Source: Tengunoibacter tsumagoiensis (GTDB lineage Bacteria > Chloroflexota > Ktedonobacteria > Ktedonobacterales > Ktedonobacteraceae). Taken from it: a stretch of DNA of 64,000 nucleotides. Location: assembly GCF_003967535.1 (NCBI RefSeq), contig NZ_BIFR01000002.1, forward strand, positions 1,612,001-1,676,000, read 5' to 3'. The translations under genes were made by a program, and so were the position numbers. Shown here piece by piece: positions 56,835 to 64,000 of the stretch. How positions within the stretch are numbered: position 1 is the stretch's first letter; each line of letters begins with the position of its first letter. A model generated the notes under the pieces. The model ran no database searches. It was not told the DNA's origin and saw only the letters and a program-made list of their open reading frames with translations.

Positions 56835-56889
56835 CTATCCACTATCTATCCACTATCTATCCACTATCTATCCACTATCTATCCACTAT
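56835..56889. repeat. Five-copy 11-bp tandem repeat upstream of the MFS gene
   Basis: The unit CTATCCACTAT occurs five times head to tail without change (56835-56889), followed by a degenerate partial copy. It lies between the LuxR gene and the start of the MFS gene, both on the minus strand. The period of 11 is close to a helical turn, so each copy faces the same side of the DNA. It could act as a set of regulator sites or as a length-variable expression switch. Confidence 0.9.
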
Positions 56890-56931
56890 CTATCTACCAT
56901 CTCATTGGGCTCGCCGGGATGTGACCATACT

Positions 56932-57576
56932 TTATGCTCGAGAACATGCCCTCTCGTTAAAAGTCATGAGATCTTGAATAGGCGAAAATAACCCTGCACT
57001 ATAAGCAGCATGCATAACGTCGTACTCATTGTGCACATCCAGTTTTGCATAGATCTGCTGACGATGCTTCTCTACCGTTGAAGGAGCGATGGCCAGGGTG
57101 TCCGCGATCATCTTTGGTGTATACCCACGACAGATCAATTTCAGTACTTCCTGTTGTCGCCGGGTTAAAGATGATGAAAGAGCCGGTTGACTATGGCTCT
57201 CTTTATTCACAATCATTGACAGCTCGATACTGTGCAATATCCAGGCGCAAATATTGGATAGCAGGCTTAAAACATATCTCTGCAAAGCTATATCAGAAAA
57301 ACTGAGGCTCTGCGTCTCTACTTCCAATGATCCATAAACGACCTCTCTGAACTGAACGGGAATCAGGATGATCTGACTTGAACGTGGAGACAGCAGATCC
57401 GTCATCTTCTCTGAATCGGTGTATAACAATAACCGAACATGTTTATCCGTAATCTGCTCTATCTCTCGACACAGGCAGGAAATGTTATCATATGGCCGCT
57501 TTGAATGATTCTGTGCAATAGAAAGAATGTGAATGGATAAGCTGATATAATCTAATGCAATAGTATCTCTTTCCAT
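56932..57576 (-). CDS. LuxR-type HTH regulator (cluster regulator 2)
   Basis: The 214-residue protein has a sensor-like N-terminal part without receiver domain and a C-terminal LuxR helix-turn-helix: LTRRQQEVLKLICRGYTPKM and IAPSTVEKHRQQIYAKLDV. It shares architecture and many motif positions (IAPxTVxKHRQxIY, AAYxxGLFS) with the regulator at 12713-13408, so they are paralogues, one near each NRPS locus. AAGGAGG precedes the ATG. It likely controls the MFS gene downstream and perhaps the right-hand NRPS. Confidence 0.85.
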   Translation of the reverse strand: MERDTIALDYISLSIHILSIAQNHSKRPYDNISCLCREIEQITDKHVRLLLYTDSEKMTDLLSPRSSQIILIPVQFREVVYGSLEVETQSLSFSDIALQRYVLSLLSNICAWILHSIELSMIVNKESHSQPALSSSLTRRQQEVLKLICRGYTPKMIADTLAIAPSTVEKHRQQIYAKLDVHNEYDVMHAAYSAGLFSPIQDLMTFNERACSRA

Positions 57577-57896
57577 GAAAACAAAACCTCCTTACGTTAT
57601 CGCTATATATAGTATACATGCGAAAATACTCTCCTTGTTAGGCCATATATAAGGCTTTTATGAGGCTCCACTCAGGCTTTTTTATGTGTTGATAGAGTGC
57701 AAGAAAGAGGATTATTCAAAAGGGATTTAATAGAAGACCTGAGGGATTAATTCTTGCCGTTGAGCAATTTGTAGATATATAATTATAGTTATATTTCAGG
57801 ACGATTAACAAAGATCAGAGGCAGTATCTGTGAGAATCGGCGAATGGTTGCTATCTCAATACGAGCTACTCCAGAAACGGAAAGAGGACAACTCCC
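57577..57896. other. AT-rich intergenic region between divergent regulators
   Basis: The stretch holds the 5' ends of the LuxR gene (minus) and the XRE-NB-ARC gene (plus). It has several TATA-like words, such as TATATATAGTATAC near 57604 and TATATAATTATAGTTATAT near 57776. No gene was found; promoters for both are expected here but no pair was fixed. Confidence 0.5.
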
Positions 57897-59474
57897 ATGG
57901 GCAGAGCTCCTTCTCAACCAAATGAACGCTTACGACAGGAACGGCTTATTCATGGTTGGACACAAAGTGATGTAGCTGGATATATCGGCACTGATGGATA
58001 CACGATCAATCGTTGGGAACGGGGAAGGGCCAGGCCCAGTCCTCATTTTCGCCAGAAGCTCTGTGCGCTGTTTGGCAAAGGTGCACTTGAGTTGGGGCTG
58101 GTGCCAACAATAACGGGGCCTCGCCAGGAGTCTGATGTATCAGATGCTACCTTCAATCGCTATTGGAATGTCCCATATCAAAGAAATCGCTTTTTCAGTG
58201 GTCACGAAAAACTATTGAGTACTCTTCATCCCATTCACTCATCCACGGCTGCAGTGATCCCTACGGATTTTTATGCATTATATGGGATGCCCGGCAGTGG
58301 AAAAACTCAGCTGGCTGTTGAATTTGCTTACCGCTATGCTTCATCATACCAGGCCATCTTCTGGGTGGAGGCTGGAACGGAGGAGCAGATTCGACAGAGC
58401 TATCTTGCTATTGCTGAGATGTTGCAGCTTCCTGTTGCTCCAAAGAAAGGGAGCCAACACCTTGTTGCTTCCGTTCATCGCTGGTTGTCAATGCATAAAC
58501 AATGGCTATTGATATGGGATAATCTCCGCACAAGAGAGCTGTTACAGCGTTTTCTCTCTCCTACTCTTCAGGGAACGATTCTGTTTACTACTCGTCTCCC
58601 TACCTTAGGGGCCCTGGCGGTTAATCTAGAAGTTGCTCCTCTCAAGCCTGAGGAAGGGGCACAGCTGCTCTTACGTTACTCAGGACTCTTGCATCCACAG
58701 AGCTCTCCTGTCCCAATAGATTACCTTCAATCATCTGTTCCTGCCGAGTATCAAGCTGCATATGAGATTGCTGAGCTCCTGGGGGGGCTACCATTAGCTC
58801 TGGCGCAAGTAGGCGCTTATCTTGAAGAGACCCCGTGTGATATTGTGGATTATCTGCATCTCTACCATACTGGCAGGGTCAATCCTTTTACACTCTGTGG
58901 ACTCAACTTAACACACTATCCTCATTCTGTGGCCTCCATCTATTGCGCATCTTTTGCAGAGATAGCATCGAAAAGCACTGGGGCGATGGATCTCCTGCGC
59001 CTCTGCGCTTTTCTGGCTCCCAATGACATTCCGGAGGAAATTTTTATTGACGGGGCCGCTTTTCTTGGAGAGAGGCTGGCCAGTATGGCACAGGACCCCT
59101 TACTTCTCTATGAAAATATCAGTATTCTGTATAATTCTTCACTGCTTACACGCAATAAGAAAAAACGCACTCTTACTCTGTACGCTCTTGTACAGAGGAT
59201 ATTACAGGATACGCTTTCCGAAGAGCTAAAGCGCCTCTATCTGAAAAGAGTGATTCAAGCGCTCTCTACTGCTTTTGCCAAGAGTGATCCTATTGTAGCC
59301 TCTCCTTTTTTGTGTGAGCGCTATCTACCACATATCCAGGTCTGCGCTACACTGAGCGCCAGATACGATCTCCACCTCCCTGACATGGGCTTTCTTTTGC
59401 ATCAGGTTGAAGCATATCAGGGTCATCATCATGGGTACTATGCAAAAGCAGCATGCATCCATCTGTTAAAATGA
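57897..59474 (+). CDS. XRE HTH + NB-ARC STAND ATPase regulator, lacking TPR region
   Basis: The 525-residue protein starts with an XRE-type helix-turn-helix (about 8-60: ERLRQERLIHGWTQSDVAGY and NRWERGRARP). An NB-ARC nucleotide-binding domain follows (about 85-420), with P-loop YGMPGSGKTQLAVEFA, Walker B-like WLLIWDN, sensor-like ILFTTRLP and GGLPLALAQVGAYL. STAND proteins of this kind switch on ATP and inducer binding; most carry a C-terminal repeat sensor of ten or more TPRs. Here the protein ends about 100 residues after NB-ARC without a repeat array. It is the nearest upstream plus-strand gene to the right-hand NRPS and may regulate it. The ribosome site GAGGACAAC is moderate. Confidence 0.85.
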   Translation: MGRAPSQPNERLRQERLIHGWTQSDVAGYIGTDGYTINRWERGRARPSPHFRQKLCALFGKGALELGLVPTITGPRQESDVSDATFNRYWNVPYQRNRFFSGHEKLLSTLHPIHSSTAAVIPTDFYALYGMPGSGKTQLAVEFAYRYASSYQAIFWVEAGTEEQIRQSYLAIAEMLQLPVAPKKGSQHLVASVHRWLSMHKQWLLIWDNLRTRELLQRFLSPTLQGTILFTTRLPTLGALAVNLEVAPLKPEEGAQLLLRYSGLLHPQSSPVPIDYLQSSVPAEYQAAYEIAELLGGLPLALAQVGAYLEETPCDIVDYLHLYHTGRVNPFTLCGLNLTHYPHSVASIYCASFAEIASKSTGAMDLLRLCAFLAPNDIPEEIFIDGAAFLGERLASMAQDPLLLYENISILYNSSLLTRNKKKRTLTLYALVQRILQDTLSEELKRLYLKRVIQALSTAFAKSDPIVASPFLCERYLPHIQVCATLSARYDLHLPDMGFLLHQVEAYQGHHHGYYAKAACIHLLK

Positions 59475-59557
59475 TACCTATTTTATCTCTACCTCTTGCT
59501 TTCTCCCTGTTTTTCTTCAAGATAATTGACATCGAAAAGGCAAAGAATGCTTTTGAA

Positions 59558-59593
59558 GCTATTTTTCTAGCGTCTGGACGCTAGAAAAATAGC
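59558..59593. repeat. Perfect 17-bp-arm palindrome
   Basis: Arms GCTATTTTTCTAGCGTC and GACGCTAGAAAAATAGC are separated by only TG, making an almost uninterrupted 36-bp palindrome. It lies between the XRE-NB-ARC stop and the NRPS start, in an AT-rich stretch (59475-59696) with no other feature. It could be a terminator, although no T-run follows closely on the plus strand, a dimeric-protein operator or a mobile-element end. Confidence 0.85.
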
Positions 59594-59696
59594 GTTATAA
59601 AGCCAGGAAAAATTACAGAATTTTGTTTATTCTTAACGAGAAGCAGAAAAATTCTGTTTTCTTTTCGTTTGACGTTCTGATACTATTGGAAAAAAA

Positions 59697-62600
59697 ATGC
59701 GCAGAGAAGATTCTATCACTTATTGGCAGAAACAACTTGCTACTGCTCAGCTTGATCTTCCTACCGATACTCTTCGCTCGCAAGTACGTATGCATCATTC
59801 TTCCTATCTTCCATTGAGACTTCCCCCCGATATGATGCCAAAAATCACCTCTGCCTTCAGGCAAGTAGAGGTTCCGCTCTCTTCATATCTTATGACAACG
59901 CTTAGTATTCTCTTTGCTCGCTATAGTGAACAGGATGATTTCTTGCTCGGGATAGAGCTACTTCCAGTCACGCAGACTGCTCTCCCTCTACGGATCTCCT
60001 ATCATAAAAGGCGTTCATTTCGTGATTTTTTGCAAGAGGTTCACTCTGTCATTGAAGAGGCCTCTCGTGCTTTTCCATCTGCCTCTTTACTTCATGAGCT
60101 TGCAGGAGAAGGGAGCACTGTTGAGCTACCGATTTTTCAAACGATCGTGAGCATCCGAGAAGAGCCCGATCTGGCTGGTGATAACTCTGTTGCTGGTCCA
60201 CAAGATGGATCAAGATCTCATCAACAGCTTCATATTTATGTTGAAATACGGCGCGAAAATGTGCTTGGATGGGTGGAATATAATGGCTCGCTTTTCAAAG
60301 AAGAGACTATTACTCGTCTTATTCGCCATTTTTATTATCTGCTGGAGCAGGTAACAACACGGCCCGATGATGCGGTGGGAGAGTATACAATTCTGCTTCC
60401 AGAAGAATATACTCAGAGTATCGAACACTGGAATAAGACGGGGAACGCTGATTTTGAACGCTATTCGCCACTTTCTTTGCTCGCTTCCTCTGCTCACTAC
60501 GCTCCTGATCGTCTGGCTGTTGTCTTCGACGATATGGCGCTCACATACGCAGAACTCCATAAACGGTCCAATCAATTTGCCCATTATCTGCAACGTTGCG
60601 GCGTTGGTCCTGAGGTCCAGGTTGGAATTTATGTTGAACGATCATTGGATATGCTGCTCTGCGTCTTAGGTGTGCTCAAAGCAGGGGGGGCTTATGTGCC
60701 ATTAGACCCTGCCTATCCTCAAGATCGCTTAAATTTTATGGTCTCTGATGCGGGCCTGACGCTTTTATTGGCACATCGCTATCTTCCAGAGTATTTTTCC
60801 GCTACCTCTGCACAGATACTTTTTCTTGATACGCTCCATCAGTATGCATTAGATGAACCTGGTAGTCCCCCTGAGGTTCTAATCCATCCGCAACAGGCTT
60901 GCTATCTTATCTATACGTCTGGATCTACGGGAAGGCCAAAGGGAACGATCTTGCATCATCGTGGCCTGAGCAATCTTGTTTGTGCACAGGTTGAGGCATT
61001 CCATCTTCATGCAACAGATCATGTGCTACAATTCTCTTCGTTTAGTTTCGATGCTTCTGTCTGGGAGATGGTGATGTCATTGGACGTTGGAGCAACGCTC
61101 TATCTGGCTCAGCAGGAGAAACTTTTACCTGGACCTGATCTTATCCGATTTTTGCAAGAACATGCTATCTCGGTGATTACGTGTACCTCTTCGGTTCTGG
61201 CGGTTCTTCCAGAGGCTTCTTTTCCAGCTCTTCAGACGGTTATTACTGCTGGCGAAGCGTGTAATGCAGAGGTTGCTGCGCGTTGGAGCCTGCATTGTGC
61301 ATTTTTTAATGCTTATGGTCCAACCGAATCAACTGTTTGTGCGACGATTGCTGTTTACGATTACAATGCATTCTCGCCTCCTCCTATCGGCAAGCCGATC
61401 ACCAATACGCAGGTGTATGTACTCGATGGGCAGATGCAGCCGGTCCCGATTGGCGTGGCAGGCGAGCTCTATCTGGGTGGCGAAGGGCTGGCTCGCGGCT
61501 ATCTGCATCGTTCCGATCTCACCGCTGAGCGCTTTGTGCCTCATCCATTCAGCACGCTGCCTTCGGCTCGCCTCTATCGTTCGGGGGATCGCGCACGCTG
61601 GCGAGCCGATGGCTCCCTGGAGTTTCTGGGCCGTCTCGATCAGCAGATCAAGGTGCGTGGCTTTCGCATCGAGCTCGGGGAGATTGAGGCAACCATTCAG
61701 CAGCATCCACAGGTCCTGGAGGCCGTTGCGCTCTTGCGACCTGCGGATGAGCAACAGACGGAGCCGCTGCTGCTCAGCTATGTCGTTCCCGGCGCAGGCC
61801 AGACGCTTGCGGAGGCGGAGCTGCGTTCCTATCTTCAGGAGCGTCTCCCCCACTATATGCTTCCGGCTCGCCTTCTGGTGCTGGAACGCTTCCCGCTGAC
61901 GGCGACCGGCAAGATCGATCGTCTGGCCCTCGCCCGGCGTCCGCTGCCAGCGCTGGGCCAGCTGGACACACTTCACGAGGCTCCCCAGGGTCCGGTTGAA
62001 GAGCTGCTCGCACAGGTGTGGATGGAGCTGCTCCATCTTCCGGCGGTGGGTCGGCATGACAATTTCTTTGCCCTGGGCGGTCATTCGCTGCTGGGCACCC
62101 AGATTATCGCTCGACTGCATGCCCGGTTGCCTGTCTCGTTGCGTCTGCAGGATCTCTTTGCGGCTCCCACGATTGCACAGTTCGCGCAGGTGCTCCACCT
62201 GGCACAGCAACAGACCCTGGCTCTTCCTCCCTTGGTGGCGGGAGCTCGACCTGATCCACTTCCGCTCTCCTTCGCCCAGGAGCGGCTCTGGTTTCTGGAG
62301 CAGTGGCAGCCTGACAGTACCACCTATCTCATTCCCTGGGTGCTCCATCTCGAGGGACCCCTGGAGCTCTCCATCTGTCAGCAGAGCGTCCAGGCGCTGG
62401 TCGAGCGACATGAAAGTCTGCGCACCTGCTTTCCCGCAGTGTTGGGATTGCCTCAGCAGCGCATTGCTGCCACGCTCTCGTGCTGGCTTCCTCTCATCTC
62501 GCTTGAAGCGCTGTATCCTGCTGCGGTGGAGGAGCAACAGGCACTGGTCTTCCACGTTCTTCAGCAGCACCTTCTGCGTCCCTTTGATCTGACGCAGGCC

Positions 62601-64000
62601 CCGTTATGGCGCGGCTGCGTGCTGCGCGTGCGACCCCAGGAGCATCTGTTGCTGTTCGTTTTCCATCACATCATTCTGGATGGCTGGTCTCTTGAGGTGA
62701 TGGAAGAGGAGCTGCGGGCACTCTATCAGGCGCTGCTGGAACGGCAGCCTCATCCCCTGGCTCCGCTGCCGCTTCAGCCTGCCGATGTAGCGCTCTGGCA
62801 GCGTTCCTGGCTTGAGGAGCAGGGACTCTCTCCGCTGCGAACGTTCTGGCTCGACTATCTGCGCGACGCTCCGCTGGTGCTGGATCTGCCTGCCGATCGA
62901 CCCCGTCCACCTGTTCAACGCTTTCGAGGGGCCCATGCTCCCTTTACAATTCCGGCGGCGGTGCGCACCGGCCTGCTGCTGCGCTGTCAGCAGGAACAGG
63001 TAACATTGTTTGTGGGCCTGCTCTCGATCTTTGCGGTTCTTCTTGAGCGGATCAGTGGGCATAAGGATCTGCTGATCGGCACCCCCGTGGCACAACGATC
63101 CGATGCCGCAGTGGAGAAACTGGTCGGCTTCTTTGTCAATACGCTGGTCATTCGTCTGAGACTCTCGCCCTACATGACCTTTGCCGAGCTCTTTGCCCAG
63201 GCGCGTGAGCAGACCCTCTCAGCCTATGCTCATCAAGACTTTCCGTTTGAACAGCTGGTGAGTGAGCTGGAGACGGAGCGCGATCTGAGTCGCTCTGCGG
63301 TAATCCAGACGATGCTGGTCCTGCAACATGTCGCCGCAGAGCCTCCTGCCTGGCCTCACCTTCAGGTCGCTCGCTGGCAGGTCCCTGCAGAGAATAGCAA
63401 GTTCGATCTCACCCTCTTCTTCCAGGATTCTGGCCGCGAGCTGCGTGGTTTTTTTGAGTATGATAAAGATCTTTTTACCGAGGAACGCATCGAACGGATG
63501 ACGGGCTGGCTCCAGCAGCTATTGGAGCAGGTTGCTGAGCAGGTCAATCATCCCCTGCACACCTACACGCTGCTTTCAGCATCCGAACGCAAGCGGCTCC
63601 TTCAGCAGTGGCAGCCCGCACTCCAGCCCTTGTCTGATGCTCTCACCCTTCCACTGCTCGTCGAGCATCAGGTAGAGCGCACCCCTGATGCCATCGCGCT
63701 GGCCGGAGAGGGCCATCTGCTGACCTATGCGGCCCTCAATCGCTACGCCAATCAGCTTGCTCAACAGTTGCACCAGCATGGCGTCGGGCCCGAAGTTCGG
63801 GTGGCGCTCTGCCTTCCTCGCTCGCCGTCGCTGCTCATTGCGCTGCTGGCTATCCTCAAGGCAGGGGGAGCCTATGTGCCGCTTGATCCAGAGTATCCTG
63901 CTCAGCGACTGGGCTTTCTCATTCGAGATTCACAGGCTCAGCTCCTCCTCACGACAACCGAGCTGATCGAACGTATCCCGACGCAAGAGACGCCGGTTCT
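59697..64000 (+). CDS. NRPS starting inside a condensation domain (partial C-A-T-C-A...), runs off the window
   Basis: The frame is open from the ATG at 59697 to the window end (1434 codons). An in-frame stop lies at 59670. Residues 1-250 are only the C-terminal half of a condensation domain, starting with DSITYWQKQLATAQLDLPTD; the half with HHxxxDG is missing. Then A (about 260-760, YTSGSTGRPKG), T about 795 (LGGHSLLGTQ), a complete C (about 860-1290, canonical HHIILDG) and the start of a second A. Pocket residues of the first A aligned to GrsA are D-A-W-T-I-A-A-V-C-K, the Phe code. Composition changes near 61370: hand counts gave 38-48% GC in three lines before it and 52-65% in five lines after. 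The ribosome site is poor. It may be an initiating protein, or a gene that lost its 5' end. Confidence 0.88.
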   Translation, partial: MRREDSITYWQKQLATAQLDLPTDTLRSQVRMHHSSYLPLRLPPDMMPKITSAFRQVEVPLSSYLMTTLSILFARYSEQDDFLLGIELLPVTQTALPLRISYHKRRSFRDFLQEVHSVIEEASRAFPSASLLHELAGEGSTVELPIFQTIVSIREEPDLAGDNSVAGPQDGSRSHQQLHIYVEIRRENVLGWVEYNGSLFKEETITRLIRHFYYLLEQVTTRPDDAVGEYTILLPEEYTQSIEHWNKTGNADFERYSPLSLLASSAHYAPDRLAVVFDDMALTYAELHKRSNQFAHYLQRCGVGPEVQVGIYVERSLDMLLCVLGVLKAGGAYVPLDPAYPQDRLNFMVSDAGLTLLLAHRYLPEYFSATSAQILFLDTLHQYALDEPGSPPEVLIHPQQACYLIYTSGSTGRPKGTILHHRGLSNLVCAQVEAFHLHATDHVLQFSSFSFDASVWEMVMSLDVGATLYLAQQEKLLPGPDLIRFLQEHAISVITCTSSVLAVLPEASFPALQTVITAGEACNAEVAARWSLHCAFFNAYGPTESTVCATIAVYDYNAFSPPPIGKPITNTQVYVLDGQMQPVPIGVAGELYLGGEGLARGYLHRSDLTAERFVPHPFSTLPSARLYRSGDRARWRADGSLEFLGRLDQQIKVRGFRIELGEIEATIQQHPQVLEAVALLRPADEQQTEPLLLSYVVPGAGQTLAEAELRSYLQERLPHYMLPARLLVLERFPLTATGKIDRLALARRPLPALGQLDTLHEAPQGPVEELLAQVWMELLHLPAVGRHDNFFALGGHSLLGTQIIARLHARLPVSLRLQDLFAAPTIAQFAQVLHLAQQQTLALPPLVAGARPDPLPLSFAQERLWFLEQWQPDSTTYLIPWVLHLEGPLELSICQQSVQALVERHESLRTCFPAVLGLPQQRIAATLSCWLPLISLEALYPAAVEEQQALVFHVLQQHLLRPFDLTQAPLWRGCVLRVRPQEHLLLFVFHHIILDGWSLEVMEEELRALYQALLERQPHPLAPLPLQPADVALWQRSWLEEQGLSPLRTFWLDYLRDAPLVLDLPADRPRPPVQRFRGAHAPFTIPAAVRTGLLLRCQQEQVTLFVGLLSIFAVLLERISGHKDLLIGTPVAQRSDAAVEKLVGFFVNTLVIRLRLSPYMTFAELFAQAREQTLSAYAHQDFPFEQLVSELETERDLSRSAVIQTMLVLQHVAAEPPAWPHLQVARWQVPAENSKFDLTLFFQDSGRELRGFFEYDKDLFTEERIERMTGWLQQLLEQVAEQVNHPLHTYTLLSASERKRLLQQWQPALQPLSDALTLPLLVEHQVERTPDAIALAGEGHLLTYAALNRYANQLAQQLHQHGVGPEVRVALCLPRSPSLLIALLAILKAGGAYVPLDPEYPAQRLGFLIRDSQAQLLLTTTELIERIPTQETPV

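Noticed and set aside
56835..56889. Tandem repeat as a CRISPR array
   Set aside because: Units are contiguous 11-mers without spacers and no cas genes are present.
56771..56977. Open frame across the 11-bp repeat encoding an Ile/His/Tyr-rich repeat peptide
   Set aside because: It exists only because the repeat has no stop in this frame; there is no ribosome site and the composition is not protein-like.

Overview
The window looks like a chromosome segment of a Ktedonobacteria-type Chloroflexota. This is inferred from gene style, not from a marker gene. The clues are a TIR-TPR protein, an XRE-NB-ARC STAND protein, a lone Clp N-domain protein, LuxR regulators without receiver domains, many single-gene accessory functions and roughly 45-55% GC. 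No rRNA, tRNA or CRISPR was seen.

Positions 1-3093 hold a Clp N-domain protein, a kinase-like phosphotransferase and a LysR regulator. From 14665 down to 3094 almost everything is on the minus strand: a D-Ala-D-Ala ligase-type enzyme, a LuxR regulator, a hydroxymalonyl-ACP-type cassette (3-hydroxyacyl-CoA dehydrogenase, free ACP, acyl-CoA dehydrogenase, FkbH-like glyceryl transferase), a two-domain C-T NRPS protein, an MMPL exporter and a DrrAB-like ABC exporter. On the plus strand, 15064-35071 carries an HTH/acetyltransferase-like protein, a two-module NRPS (C-A-T-C-A-T), a three-module NRPS with terminal thioesterase (C-A-T-C-A-T-C-A-T-TE), a type II thioesterase and an Sfp-type phosphopantetheinyl transferase. 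A heterodimeric ABC exporter (35242-38744, minus strand) closes this block. The A-domain pocket residues read as Thr and Asn for the first two modules of the large protein; three other pockets could not be assigned.

Positions 38745-57600 are accessory genes: a TIR-TPR protein, an AT-rich island (41.5-45 kb) with a transposase remnant on each side, small enzymes (isochorismatase-like, VOC, DinB, NUDIX, CutA, lytic transglycosylase, methyltransferase, M29 aminopeptidase), a tandem-MerR regulator, an MFS exporter and a second LuxR regulator resembling the first. After an XRE-NB-ARC regulator (57897-59474) and a perfect 36-bp palindrome, another NRPS gene starts at 59697 and runs off the right edge. 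It begins inside a condensation domain and its first A domain has a Phe pocket.

The most unusual points are these. The first condensation domain of every NRPS protein is altered (His to Tyr at the catalytic position, Gly to Ala, Gly to Glu, or half deleted), while every internal one is canonical. A complete hydroxymalonyl-ACP cassette is present with no polyketide synthase in view. GC content and codon use change sharply inside one A domain near 61.37 kb. The likely overall picture is an undescribed nonribosomal peptide, or peptide-polyketide hybrid, containing Thr, Asn and possibly Phe, with its own loading, export and resistance functions. Part of the machinery lies beyond 64 kb.
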